Assembly: GCA_041662785.1 (NCBI GenBank)
Contig: JBAZRW010000007.1
Coordinates: 1 to 64,000, forward strand
Source: Bdellovibrionales bacterium
GTDB taxonomy: Bacteria > Pseudomonadota > Alphaproteobacteria > UBA9219
DNA length: 64,000 nucleotides
Direction of reading: 5' to 3'
In this document: positions 25,312 through 33,017 of the stretch, in pieces
How positions within the stretch are numbered: position 1 is the stretch's first letter
Layout: the number at the start of each line of letters is the position of its first letter
Translations under genes and position numbers: made by a program
Notes under the pieces: generated by a model
The model's input: the letters and a program-made list of their open reading frames with translations, nothing else
Database searches by the model: none
Told to the model about the DNA's origin: nothing

Positions 25312-25434
25312 TTACGCCGGATAATCCAGCACCTTGCCCACACCGGGCAGGTACGGAAAGCCGCCGTAATTCGCGCCGTTATTGAACCTTGAGCGGCACG
25401 TCGCATAGCGCTTATCGCACCCCGCCGCGCCCTA
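25312..25434 (-). pseudogene. Conserved C-terminal tail of gp13-like protein beyond an in-frame TAG
   Basis: The TAG at 25432-25434 ends the DUF2163 frame, but the same frame stays open for 39 further codons to a TAA at 25312-25314. The encoded residues include GCDKRYATCRSRF and GGFPYLPG, which is the usual conserved end of this family. The TAG is therefore a nonsense mutation, a read-through site or a sequence error. Confidence 0.75.
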
Positions 25435-26157
25435 ATATGCATCACCCGCCACAATCGGCGAGCCCATAGGCAGCCACAGCGTGAACGTCTTCGATGGCAA
25501 ATCCCACGCGCTAACCTCCACACTTGCGCCCTTATTCGCGCCGCTCGTCCACGTCAGTGTCGCATCCTGAAAATACCCGCTCTCCTCGCCACGCGTTGCA
25601 TCCGTAAAAGTGCGCTCATCGATCACACTGCCCACAACGCCGCTCACCGTTAGCGCGGCAAGGTTCACGCCGCATCGCGCCTCACCGCAGTCATAACGGC
25701 ATTCGGGCGTGTACGTTTCACCCACGCGGCGCGTCAGCAAATCGTGTAGCCCGCGCAAGCTGGCCACATATTGCCCGCCGCGCAGAGCAACCTCCCCCAG
25801 CCAACCGCGCCTCACCTGCAAAGCGCCTTGCGAGAGGTCGGCCCAGTTGACGACAAACACGTCAATGCGAGCATGATCAAAAAGACCTGCCTCAATCTCT
25901 GCCGCTGAAAGAGCCGCGCTATCCAGCAAACCCACGACATCAAAATCCTTGACCTTCATGTCCAGCCGTTGCGTCAACGTGCTTGATGACAACGCGCCGT
26001 CGGATTTGTACGTCACGTCATCCACACTTAAATCGCGGTCATGATCCGTAAACGCGACGACAACGTCATCGCGCCGCGTGATTTTCACAAGGGTCGCAAG
26101 CGTCGTCACCTCGCCCGCCAGATGAGCGGCCAACGCCGCGCTGATTTCTTTCATCAC
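25432..26157 (-). CDS. DUF2163 / phage BR0599-type tail hub protein (GTA gp13-like), truncated by TAG
   Basis: Predicted 241-residue product of the distal-tail/hub family. Recognisable parts are the N-terminal LVKITRRDDVVVAFTDHDRD, QRLDMKVKDFDVVGLL, and the Cys-rich YTPECRYDCGEARCGV (about residue 150). In RcGTA gp13 this protein forms the hub and carries an iron-sulfur cluster; the remaining cysteines of the family lie after the premature TAG, so the truncated form would lack them. The start overlaps the DUF2460 stop by 4 bases. Confidence 0.82.
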   Translation of the reverse strand: MMKEISAALAAHLAGEVTTLATLVKITRRDDVVVAFTDHDRDLSVDDVTYKSDGALSSSTLTQRLDMKVKDFDVVGLLDSAALSAAEIEAGLFDHARIDVFVVNWADLSQGALQVRRGWLGEVALRGGQYVASLRGLHDLLTRRVGETYTPECRYDCGEARCGVNLAALTVSGVVGSVIDERTFTDATRGEESGYFQDATLTWTSGANKGASVEVSAWDLPSKTFTLWLPMGSPIVAGDAY

Positions 26158-26780
26158 ACCCTCACTTCGATTAAAGGAATCTCGGCTTGCGTCAGCTTTT
26201 GATCCTCATGCGTCATCGTTAGCCTGTCCGTGTCAAAGCGCACGGGCACATCAAACGCAAAGCCCGCCGTGATCGCCGCGCCGCTGGCCGGAGCCTGCGC
26301 GAACGTAACCACACCCGTGGTCGCCTCAACGCTCCACCCCGTCTCATGCAAAACGCCATCCACGCCGATCAAAACGCTACCCTCTACGGGCTTTCTGATC
26401 TCGCGCGCATGGATCACGCCGCCACTGCCATAATTTTTGACCAGCTGGAATTGCGTTTGCGACCCATCGCCCACACCAATCGCTTGATCCACAAACGTTA
26501 AAGCGCTTACGCCATCTATGGCTGAGGTAAAATCGCTCCAATCCTTCAAGCGAAACCCGCGCGCGCGACCCGCCCTAGCCTGAAAGAATGCGGCCAAAAG
26601 AGAAGCATCCGCCGCTGTGACCACACCCGTTCGCGCGTCAAAGCGCCGACGCGCCTGCGCCCAGCATTGGTTGCGCCGCTCATGCCCGCTTTGTGTGGTC
26701 ACAACGTCCGTTAAAAATTGTGGCCCGCCGCTCGCGCCATAACGCACGCGCAGCGGCAACCTGACTTCATCGAATGACAT
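26154..26780 (-). CDS. DUF2460 distal tail protein (GTA gp12-like)
   Basis: Predicted 208-residue tail protein. The N-terminus MSFDEVRLPLRVRYGASGGP, the segment SGHERRNQCWAQARRRFDAR, and FFQARAGRARGFRLKDWSDF are hallmarks of DUF2460. In RcGTA the homologous gp12 is the distal tail protein joining the tube to the hub. It is coupled to the gp13-like gene by a 4-base overlap. Directly upstream, where the tape measure and tail tube genes belong, there is only repeat DNA. Confidence 0.88.
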   Translation of the reverse strand: MSFDEVRLPLRVRYGASGGPQFLTDVVTTQSGHERRNQCWAQARRRFDARTGVVTAADASLLAAFFQARAGRARGFRLKDWSDFTSAIDGVSALTFVDQAIGVGDGSQTQFQLVKNYGSGGVIHAREIRKPVEGSVLIGVDGVLHETGWSVEATTGVVTFAQAPASGAAITAGFAFDVPVRFDTDRLTMTHEDQKLTQAEIPLIEVRV

Positions 26781-26802
26781 TTTTTTCTCCTTTAAAAATA
26801 AG

Positions 26803-27124
26803 TGGCAGAGTTCAGGGGTCAGAGTTCAGAGTTCAGGGGGGATTGCGCCCCCCATCGTCATCCCCGCTTTCCCCTTTTTGTCATCCCCGCGAAAGCGGGG
26901 ATCCAGAGGACTGGGCAATAAACTTGGGTGTTATGAAGAAAAAAAGATCAACAAGGCGCTTTTTTTCATTTTTTTTGAGTCATGCGCTCGCTATCGCTCG
27001 CAGCTGGATCCCCGCTTCCGCGGGGATGACGCACAGGATAAATGTCAACCAACACTTCTTACTCTGAACTCTGAACTCTGAACTCTGAACTCTGAACTCT
27101 GAACTCTGAACTCTGAACTCTGCC
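26803..27124. repeat. Composite heptad-armed element between gp12-like and head-closure genes
   Basis: Fills the 347-base gene-free gap. Left arm: cagagttcag-type heptads; then hairpin ccccgcgaaagcgggg (about 26885), a 60-base segment with gatcaacaaggcgc and a gagcgatagcgagcg-type palindrome, then hairpin ccccgcttccgcgggg (about 27010), then gtcaaccaacacttcttact, and a right arm of eight actctga units. The 60-base middle reappears inverted at 31300-31365. Confidence 0.88.
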
Positions 27125-27127
27125 CCC

Positions 27128-27457
27128 TCACAAATACCTCACCTCTTCCAAATACAGAGCGACAAGGCGCTGCCGATCATCCACCTCGCGCACAAAGCGG
27201 ATGATGAAATACCGATCCTCAAAAGCCAGCCGTTGCCCCAGTTGAAACGCAAGGTTTGAGCGATAACGCGTCACAACCTGATGCGTGATGTTTTCATCTA
27301 GCGCGGCGCGATAGCCTTTGGTATAGGCATCGAGCCTCCCCCAGAAACTACCGACCGTTTGCCACTGGCTAAGGCTGCCGCCGCCTTGATCCCCCGCTAT
27401 CAGCGTCTCGCTTTGAAGCAGGAAGGGCACGCGCATCGCGCCGACACGCATGCTCAT
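27128..27457 (-). CDS. Phage head closure / head-tail adaptor protein
   Basis: Predicted 109-residue protein with the fold pattern of the SPP1 gp16-like head-completion family: GSFWGRLDAYTKGY, THQVVTRYRSNL, and a C-terminal YFIIRFVREVDDRQRLVALY. It corresponds to RcGTA gp7 (stopper). The start overlaps the upstream connector gene stop by 4 bases. It is the last head gene before the missing tail genes. Confidence 0.82.
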   Translation of the reverse strand: MSMRVGAMRVPFLLQSETLIAGDQGGGSLSQWQTVGSFWGRLDAYTKGYRAALDENITHQVVTRYRSNLAFQLGQRLAFEDRYFIIRFVREVDDRQRLVALYLEEVRYL

Positions 27458-28044
27458 AAAACCCCCAAGCGCAAAGCACGATAGGGAGCCAGCAACGCCT
27501 CAATCGTCAGCGGAGTCTTGGCAATCGTCTCGCCCGTGATGGCCTCGCCGCGATGCTCGTACCAGTGCGTTGCCAATTGCAAAATCGCCAGTTTGATGCC
27601 GTCCGGCACGTTTGTGCCATCCGCGCCATAACCAGCGGTGTATTCGATGACCATGCCACCGACATCGCGGGTCAGCGTTGGCCAGCTTGCTCCTTCACGC
27701 AAAACCAGACGCGCGGAATCGCTGCCAACATCAACATAATAATTTGCCGCGTCCCATAGGCTCGCCGCATCCTCTTCGTCATACAAATACACATGGCTCA
27801 CGCCCAGCGCAGGCGCGCGAGGCAACTCAACAAAACGTTTGCTGGGCGAGGCCGAGAGCGACAAGGCCCAGCTTTGCGCGATAAAAGCACGGCGCGTGTA
27901 ATGCTCGCACCACTGCCGCGCGGCGCGAAGCAAGCCTTCTAAAAGCGCATCGTCATCATCCTGAGTAATCCGCGCATGCGCCTTCACCTCGGCCAAAGTC
28001 ACCGGCTCCACCAAAGGCGGCGTTATCAAAATATGAGAAATCAT
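27454..28044 (-). CDS. Phage head-tail connector protein (gp6-like)
   Basis: Predicted 196-residue adaptor of the phiE125 gp8/HK97 gp6 type. The N-terminal PPLVEPVTLAEVKAHARITQ and LLRAARQWCEHYTRRAFI are typical, and the C-terminal ITGETIAKTPLTIEALLAPY helps confirm it. It docks onto the portal below the capsid vertex. It is coupled to the head closure gene. A short 7-bp-repeat hairpin lies just upstream. Confidence 0.88.
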   Translation of the reverse strand: MISHILITPPLVEPVTLAEVKAHARITQDDDDALLEGLLRAARQWCEHYTRRAFIAQSWALSLSASPSKRFVELPRAPALGVSHVYLYDEEDAASLWDAANYYVDVGSDSARLVLREGASWPTLTRDVGGMVIEYTAGYGADGTNVPDGIKLAILQLATHWYEHRGEAITGETIAKTPLTIEALLAPYRALRLGVL

Positions 28045-28070
28045 TTTGTTTAATCCTTTGCTGTTAAAAA

Positions 28071-28106
28071 AGGGTCAGGAGCAACCCCTGACCCCTGACC
28101 CCTGAT
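28071..28106. repeat. Short heptad hairpin upstream of the connector gene
   Basis: agggtcagg on the left and three cccctga units on the right form a hairpin with a short gagcaa loop. Same 7-bp period as the larger composite elements but a different unit sequence. Confidence 0.75.
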
Positions 28107-28122
28107 TTCTGAATCTTTCCTT

Positions 28123-28368
28123 TTACAAAAACACCCCAACAACGGCCTCCCCTTCCGCCGCGCCGCACGCCTCGACCTCACCAAAGGGTGGGATGGGGAA
28201 CACGCTGCGAACACAGGTATAAAAATAATCGGGATCGCCAGCCGCAGGCATTTCTTGGGTAGCGGCGATCCCCTGCGCCACAGGTATCATTGTAGTGACA
28301 AACCCAGAAAGACTTTCCATAGCCTCGCGGCTTTTTGATTTTAAATAGGTGTCAATAAAGTTTGTCAT
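28123..28368 (-). CDS. Hypothetical small phage protein
   Basis: Predicted 81-residue protein of unknown function, coupled to the upstream fibre-like gene by an ATGA overlap. It has a polar N-terminal helix and a C-terminal half rich in Pro, Gly and Glu with two cysteines. Not recognised. Confidence 0.55.
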   Translation of the reverse strand: MTNFIDTYLKSKSREAMESLSGFVTTMIPVAQGIAATQEMPAAGDPDYFYTCVRSVFPIPPFGEVEACGAAEGEAVVGVFL

Positions 28369-29348
28369 TGTGTAATCCTTTGTAAAGCGATGTTGTCAAG
28401 AGCGCGATTCCAATACTGGAAGCGGCGCAGATAAAGGGTTGGGATATACGCCCCCCCCACTCTGTTCCCCAAAGCCAGACAGGTTATCGAACTGGGCAGA
28501 CCAGCCCCGCCCAAAGTAGAGGACCCATCAAGCACGCCGTTAAAACACATAGAATTAGAGGCCGTCTTATAGGTTAGGGCTTGCTTGGAAAGAGAACCAA
28601 GGCCAAGCGCGCCAGACGTGCCAGCGCTCGTTTTAGACACTCCGGCGGCAACAAGGATCCCTTGTGCGTTTATTGTCGAAGCGGAGAAAAACGTCGCGAT
28701 AAGGTTGTTGGTCGTTCCGTCGGAAAACGCGGCCGTATAATTGTTTCCGCCAGCGGCAGCCCCATTTAAAACAAACTCCACCAAAAAGGCCCCCTGCGCC
28801 ACGTTAAACCAAGGAAGGCTTATCGTTGATAAAAGATCGGCGGCGCGCGTGGCGGCGCTCCCGCTTGTCGTGATAAAGGACGTGGCAAAAGCGCCAGCCT
28901 CCAGCTGCGCTTTTTGAACGTCACCCGAAACGGTTACCGTCAACGTGCCCGCGCTAGGCGTAAAGGTATAGGCCCTGCGCAGCGGATAAGAACCGTTACC
29001 GGCGACCGTCGCGCTATGCGCGCCAGAAAGGACAAGGCTCCCGCTTCCATAAAACGACACCGTATAAACTTGCGCCGTAACGGTGATATTTTGTGTGGCA
29101 GGAGCATTGCTGTTTAAAAAAACATTCTGCCGAGACGCCTCGATCAACAAGCCATTTGCTTCATGCGTCACGGGATCATAATCAAAGCGCGGTTCATTCG
29201 CGGCTGCGCTCTGCATCACGCCAGAGCTGTCAAACCGCGTCGCGGCGGAAGCCCGCGTGAACGTCAGGCCGCTTGGCAAAGCGCTGCCAAGAAACGACCA
29301 GTCGATCACGGGCTTGCCGCGCTGCCGCATGATAATAAGCGGCATCAT
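28365..29348 (-). CDS. Phage fibre / head-decoration-like beta-sandwich protein
   Basis: Predicted 327-residue protein. The N-terminus contains FTRASAATRFDSSGVMQ, FDYDPVTHEANGLLIEASRQ, a signature of a widespread phage structural family that I associate with capsid fibres or carbohydrate-binding decoration. The rest is Ser/Thr/Gly-rich beta structure ending with a LamG-like LGNRVGGAYIPTLYLRRFQY. It sits between the capsid and connector genes, a place where the Rhodobacter GTA has no such gene. Its start overlaps the stop of the upstream gene. Confidence 0.7.
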   Translation of the reverse strand: MMPLIIMRQRGKPVIDWSFLGSALPSGLTFTRASAATRFDSSGVMQSAAANEPRFDYDPVTHEANGLLIEASRQNVFLNSNAPATQNITVTAQVYTVSFYGSGSLVLSGAHSATVAGNGSYPLRRAYTFTPSAGTLTVTVSGDVQKAQLEAGAFATSFITTSGSAATRAADLLSTISLPWFNVAQGAFLVEFVLNGAAAGGNNYTAAFSDGTTNNLIATFFSASTINAQGILVAAGVSKTSAGTSGALGLGSLSKQALTYKTASNSMCFNGVLDGSSTLGGAGLPSSITCLALGNRVGGAYIPTLYLRRFQYWNRALDNIALQRITQ

Positions 29349-29707
29349 TAGACTGACCGCAAAACAAGCTGAACCGCTGCCGCAGCTATTTGATTGACGG
29401 GCGCTGCCGCCGTTCCCGACCGCACCTTGATCATCGAGATTGCGGCAAAGGTCACGGGGTCAAGCGCAATGGCGCGGCTGGCCGCTACCGTCACGCTTAC
29501 TTCGTTGCCATTGGCATCGTACAGATTGCTCCAGCTTGTGCCACCGTCGTAAGAAACCTGAAACGTGATCCCCGCCGCCGTCCACGCGGCAGGCATGACA
29601 AGCCCAAAAAGACGCAAGCCACCAAGGTTGACCGCGCCCGACAACGCCGCGCCTGCGGCAATGGTGGCCGTTTCTTGCGAGAGCGTATTCACAACAAAAT
29701 TAGGCAT
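29348..29707 (-). CDS. Hypothetical phage structural protein
   Basis: Predicted 119-residue, Ala- and Val-rich beta protein without charged clusters, with ITFQVSYDGGTSWSNLYDAN and IKVRSGTAAAPVNQ. Small proteins of this composition commonly accompany the fibre-like family encoded next to it, and probably form part of the same surface structure; this is inference. One base overlap with the next gene (TAATG). Confidence 0.65.
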   Translation of the reverse strand: MPNFVVNTLSQETATIAAGAALSGAVNLGGLRLFGLVMPAAWTAAGITFQVSYDGGTSWSNLYDANGNEVSVTVAASRAIALDPVTFAAISMIKVRSGTAAAPVNQIAAAAVQLVLRSV

Positions 29708-29740
29708 TCGATGTTCTCCTTATTTATAAGTAATTTAAAA

Positions 29741-29937
29741 AAAGGTTCAGGGGTCAAAGGTTTAAAAAAACGCCGTCATCCCACCACTCACCCTCCGTCA
29801 TCCCCGCTAAAGCGGGGATCCCGTTTGTTTTCTTCACTATTGCAAAACCAAATGGGATGCCCGCCTACGCGGGCATGACAGACAGGAGTTATGGCTATCA
29901 AGGTTCTTTACTCTGAACTCTGAACTCTGAACTCTAG
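29741..29937. repeat. Composite heptad-armed element upstream of the capsid gene end
   Basis: Left arm ggttcaggggtcaaagg, hairpin ccccgctaaagcgggg, facing cccgttt and aaatggg ends, hairpin gcccgcctacgcgggc, then aaggttctttactctga and four ctgaact units. It lies between the capsid stop and the small structural gene, i.e. inside the head operon. Confidence 0.82.
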
Positions 29938-29940
29938 TTT

Positions 29941-31176
29941 TTATGCTGTTGCGAACTTCAGAACCTTGATCGCATCAAAGTTGACGACATCGCCGCCGAC
30001 GCGTTTGCTAGATCTGAACTTCACGAACGGCGCGGCAGTGTACGGATCGCGCAGAACTTGAAGCCCGATGCGATCAACAATCGTGTAGCCTTCCGCAAAG
30101 TTGCCAAACGCGACCGACAAGCTGCCCGACGCAACGGATGGCATATCGTCAGCCAGCATGATCGGATAGCCAAGCAGCGTTGCGGGCGTGTCGGCCTGCA
30201 AGCTGGGCTGCCAGATGTAAGCGCCCGTACCGCTTTCCTTGAACTTGCGGACAGCATCGACCACGCTGCGCGGCATCAGCCACGTTGCCTTGGGCAAGTA
30301 ACCGGCCTTCAGCTTGTTCATCAGACTAATCAAAACGTCCGCGCCATAGGATGAGGCAAAAGCGCCATCCGCACCGGTCGCAACATGCTCCATCACGCCC
30401 CATGTGCGGGTCGCATCGGACGTTGCCGCCGTCGTATAGCTAAGGAACCCGCGAGGCTGATTGACGCCATCACCACTCACGAAGGCAAGGTTTTCCTTTC
30501 TTGCGAACGATGAGGCCACGCGCCCGACCAGCCATTCCTCGACATTCAAAACCGAGTCATCCAAAAGCTTTTGCGTCGCCTTAGGTTGAGCATACAACTC
30601 ATGCGCGGGAATACGGATGCGACCAATCGTGCCTTCATCCGTATCGTTGCGCGTGGCAAGCTCGGATACCCATTGAGCCTCAGCCTCCGTCGTATCGCGC
30701 AATATTTCTACGGCGTCCGAAGAAATGCTCATGACGGTGGCCAACTGACGCATAGGCGTCGTGTCAAACTGGCGCGTGACAATGCGGCTCGACAAATCCG
30801 TCGGCAACAAATACCCGCCCTGCTCATCTGTGGTTGTGCTCATCGCCTTAAAGCTGGCCAACTCTGGCTCTACGCCTTTGGTGATATAGCGCATAAAGGC
30901 GGCCTTGTACTCGCCGTCCTCGCCTTGCGCCTCTTTCGGGTCAAATCCCGCCGCCGCCGAAGAGGCTGGACGACGAAGCACCGTTTTCACACCCGACAAA
31001 TCGTTTTGTAATTTGTTTAAGGCATCATCCATGCGACCCAGTTTTTCGGTCGTAATTACGTCCGCGCTACCTTTGTTTTCAATCTCGGCAAGGCGCGTAT
31101 CGTTTACGCTTTTGTATTCTTCAAACGCGCGCGCCAGTGTTTCAGCGGACGATTGCACTTCATTCATATCAATCAT
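29941..31176 (-). CDS. HK97-family major capsid protein (GTA gp5-like)
   Basis: Predicted 411-residue capsid precursor. Residues about 1-95 form a coiled-coil delta domain that the prohead protease would remove. The mature part has EQGGYLLPTDLSSRIVTRQF, AELYAQPKATQKLLDD-like E-loop and spine regions, and WLMPRSVVDAVRKF, with a C-terminal DPYTAAPFVKFRSSKRVGGD. The ATG at 31176 is eight bases after aaggaga; a nearer ATG gives a 3-codon dead end. Confidence 0.95.
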   Translation of the reverse strand: MIDMNEVQSSAETLARAFEEYKSVNDTRLAEIENKGSADVITTEKLGRMDDALNKLQNDLSGVKTVLRRPASSAAAGFDPKEAQGEDGEYKAAFMRYITKGVEPELASFKAMSTTTDEQGGYLLPTDLSSRIVTRQFDTTPMRQLATVMSISSDAVEILRDTTEAEAQWVSELATRNDTDEGTIGRIRIPAHELYAQPKATQKLLDDSVLNVEEWLVGRVASSFARKENLAFVSGDGVNQPRGFLSYTTAATSDATRTWGVMEHVATGADGAFASSYGADVLISLMNKLKAGYLPKATWLMPRSVVDAVRKFKESGTGAYIWQPSLQADTPATLLGYPIMLADDMPSVASGSLSVAFGNFAEGYTIVDRIGLQVLRDPYTAAPFVKFRSSKRVGGDVVNFDAIKVLKFATA

Positions 31177-31200
31177 TCATAATTCTCCTTGTGTGTTGTT

Positions 31201-31430
31201 AATTTTAAAAAGGGACTGGGGACTCGGGACTCGGGTTTAGAAAAAGGAAAACAACCCAGCCCCCTTCGTCATCCCCGCGAAGGCGGGGATGACAGCTGCG
31301 AGCGATAGCGAGCGCATGACTCAAAAAAAATGAAGCAAGCGCATTGTTGATCGTTTTTTCCTCATACGCCGCGCAGACGCGCGGCGCTGGATCCCCGCCT
31401 TCGCGGGGATGACAGCTTTTTGCCCTTTAG
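31201..31430. repeat. Composite repeat between protease and capsid genes
   Basis: Left arm with ggactcg heptads; hairpin ccccgcgaaggcgggg; the gagcgatagcgagcg palindrome and ctcaaaaaaaatgaa segment shared in inverted form with 26940-27000; gccgcgcagacgcgcggc hairpin; hairpin ccccgccttcgcgggg. The element fills the 265-base space between the two genes. Confidence 0.82.
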
Positions 31431-31441
31431 CACCCCAGTTT

Positions 31442-32017
31442 CTATCCTCTCCCCCTCAACGTCCTTGCGGCTTTTTTAAGCCGCGCCGCCGCCTTCTTCG
31501 CCGCCACCTTGTCGCTCTGCCGTTTTTTCGCGGGCGCTTTGGCGGGTGGCGCTTTCACGCCGCTGACGCGCGCGGCGTCATTGGCGGGAAAGGTAACCAG
31601 CGAGACTTCGAACAAATCAACCTCTGTCAAAATCTTCGCCTTCTTTTTGCTGTCGATGCGGCTGGTCACCACGCGATAGCCGATGGAAAGACCCGTCAGC
31701 GCTTTCATTTTAAGCAGCTCATACGCCTCCATCCCCTTTTGCGTGCCCAGCGCCAGACGGCCATGAACAACAAGGCCGCTGGCATCCTCTGCCATCGCGA
31801 TCCAGAGCCCAATGGGCTGGGTTGGATCGTGCATCCACAGCATGGCGGGTGCGCTATTTTTCACCCGCCATTTCGCAAGCGTGCGCGTAAACGCGCCGCG
31901 CTCCACGATTTCGTTTTGGCTATCCAGCTCACCGAACACGCTGGCATAGCCCGTAAAAGTTCCGTCCTGCGCGATGGACTTAATCTCCATCGCACCGGAA
32001 AAATGATGTATCGTCAT
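31442..32017 (-). CDS. HK97-family prohead protease (GTA gp4-like)
   Basis: Predicted 191-residue serine protease that trims the capsid delta domain during maturation. GTFTGYASVFGELDSQNEIV, MLWMHDPTQPIGLW (catalytic His) and LTGLSIGYRV (catalytic Ser) are the expected motifs, with VDLFEVSLVTFPAN following. A Lys/Ala-rich tail of about 35 residues ends the protein. It is transcribed after the toxin/immunity region but separated from it by a terminator-like hairpin. Confidence 0.92.
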   Translation of the reverse strand: MTIHHFSGAMEIKSIAQDGTFTGYASVFGELDSQNEIVERGAFTRTLAKWRVKNSAPAMLWMHDPTQPIGLWIAMAEDASGLVVHGRLALGTQKGMEAYELLKMKALTGLSIGYRVVTSRIDSKKKAKILTEVDLFEVSLVTFPANDAARVSGVKAPPAKAPAKKRQSDKVAAKKAAARLKKAARTLRGRG

Positions 32018-32045
32018 GTCCTCTCCTTTTTAAATTGACCCCAAC

Positions 32046-32078
32046 AAAAAAGCCCCGCGTCACCGCGAGGCTTTTTAT
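32046..32078. terminator. Intrinsic terminator between immunity remnant region and protease
   Basis: Stem agccccgcg with cgcgaggct and runs of A on the left and T on the right, so it can work in both directions. On the minus strand it would stop transcripts from the toxin/immunity cassette before the protease gene, or at least attenuate them. Confidence 0.7.
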
Positions 32079-32100
32079 TGTTTACCCAGTTCTTCGCTTC

Positions 32101-32280
32101 ATTCTTCTTTTTCAATGCAAACGCCTTGAAGCCGCCCCATGCCCTTTGAAGCAACAATGGGACAAACTCGAAATTTTCCGTCTATATTCTCAAGATCGAC
32201 CAAGTGACGCGATAAATATTTCTACAGTCTTCGCAACATTCATGACTTTCTCCCAAAATATGAAAAACAAATCCATCTGC
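32101..32280 (-). pseudogene. Possible frameshifted remnant of a small Cys-containing gene
   Basis: On the minus strand one frame reads ECCEDCRNIYRVTW and, after a shift of frame, another reads LVDLENIDGKFRVCPIVA up to a TGA at about 32100. Both stretches look protein-like and a CxxC could bind zinc. No intact ORF covers them. The third toxin-tip remnant ends immediately upstream at 32281. This is a weak call. Confidence 0.3.
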
Positions 32281-32345
32281 TTATTGAGATAGTTTTGATG
32301 GGTTGAAGTTTTCCCCGCTTATCTGCAAAATCTCCTGCGTTGGTA
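32281..32345 (-). pseudogene. Second displaced toxin-tip remnant
   Basis: The minus strand encodes PTQEILQISGENFNPSKLSQ then TAA. It aligns with the last residues of the intact toxin (VTREILQISGDDF). It begins just after the stop of the second immunity gene. No start codon or upstream domain is present, so it is a leftover of an earlier toxin C-terminus. Confidence 0.75.
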
Positions 32346-32358
32346 TTGTCAAGATGAC

Positions 32359-32640
32359 TTATAAGGAAGAGAACTCCTTTGACAATGTATAAGATCCCGA
32401 ATCTTCACGTTTTGCATTGGCGCGCAGAATTATTTTTCCTGTCGTCAAACTTGTGATCTTATCACACCGAACGACGCTGCCAGGCAGAAACTCCCACGTT
32501 TCATCCTCAGGATCATAATCTGGCGTTGGCAATATCTTGTACAAATCATTACCCAAGGGGATTGCCTGCGTTGGCCTCAACGTCGGCGTCCCTTCATCAC
32601 AAAGAGGAACAAAAACTGTTATCGTTTTTTCTTCTGACAT
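32359..32640 (-). CDS. Immunity-like protein, second paralogue
   Basis: Predicted 93-residue acidic protein, nearly the same in its core as the gene at 32714-32998: both share LRPTQAI, LYKILPTPDYDPEDETWEFL and SVVRCDKI. They differ mainly at the two ends. The ATG at 32640 (MSEEKTITVFV) follows gggagg at good distance. Placement after a toxin-tip remnant suggests it once protected against that older toxin variant. The high density of Asp/Glu would fit a nucleic-acid mimic that blocks a nuclease; this is inference. Confidence 0.7.
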   Translation of the reverse strand: MSEEKTITVFVPLCDEGTPTLRPTQAIPLGNDLYKILPTPDYDPEDETWEFLPGSVVRCDKITSLTTGKIILRANAKREDSGSYTLSKEFSSL

Positions 32641-32654
32641 GTAAGCCACCTCCC

Positions 32655-32718
32655 TTATGGCCACTGACGGTTCGGCGTAAAATTCTCCCCACCGATCTGC
32701 AAAATCTCCCGCGTCACT
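32655..32718 (-). pseudogene. First displaced toxin-tip remnant
   Basis: The minus strand encodes KKVTREILQIGGENFTPNRQ and ends at TAA (32655-32657). It aligns with VTREILQISGDDFIANKP, the last residues of the intact toxin. The fragment starts in another frame inside the final codons of the first immunity gene. It is a truncated toxin C-terminus, not a gene. Confidence 0.8.
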
Positions 32719-32998
32719 TTTTTTGCTGTAAATCATCACTAAGGTGAAAAGAACCATCCGGCATGCGCACTTCACGAGCTCTTAAAACCTTCTCTCCTGT
32801 CGCCGAACTCACAATTTTATCGCACCTCACCACTGAACTAGGCAAAAACTCCCACGTCTCATCTTCAGGATCATAATCTGGCGTTGGCAATATCTTATAT
32901 AAATCGCCGCCCAAAGAGATCGCCTGCGTCGGCCGTAAGGTTGGGGCCCCTTCATCCAAAAGAGGAATATAAATCTTGACGGTTTTTTTATCATACAT
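32714..32998 (-). CDS. Immunity-like protein, first paralogue (next to the intact toxin)
   Basis: Predicted 94-residue acidic protein with IYIPLLDEGAPTLRPTQA, YKILPTPDYDPEDETWEFLP and SVVRCDKI. Similar short acidic proteins occur widely and I take this one as the cognate immunity protein of the toxin encoded immediately upstream, on position and acidity. The ATG at 32998 follows taggag by about 8 bases and lies 19 bases after the toxin stop. Its 3' end abuts a toxin-tip remnant. Confidence 0.7.
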   Translation of the reverse strand: MYDKKTVKIYIPLLDEGAPTLRPTQAISLGGDLYKILPTPDYDPEDETWEFLPSSVVRCDKIVSSATGEKVLRAREVRMPDGSFHLSDDLQQKK

Positions 32999-33017
32999 TA
33001 GCACATCTCCTACAGAT

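Noticed and set aside
25185..25523. Longer N-terminus for the NlpC/P60 gene
   Set aside because: The extension reads through a palindromic repeat and the end of the DUF2163 gene in another frame; the family start is at 25184.
32359..32775. 138-codon version of the second immunity gene
   Set aside because: The first 45 codons run over a toxin-tip remnant in another frame; the ATG at 32640 has the ribosome site.
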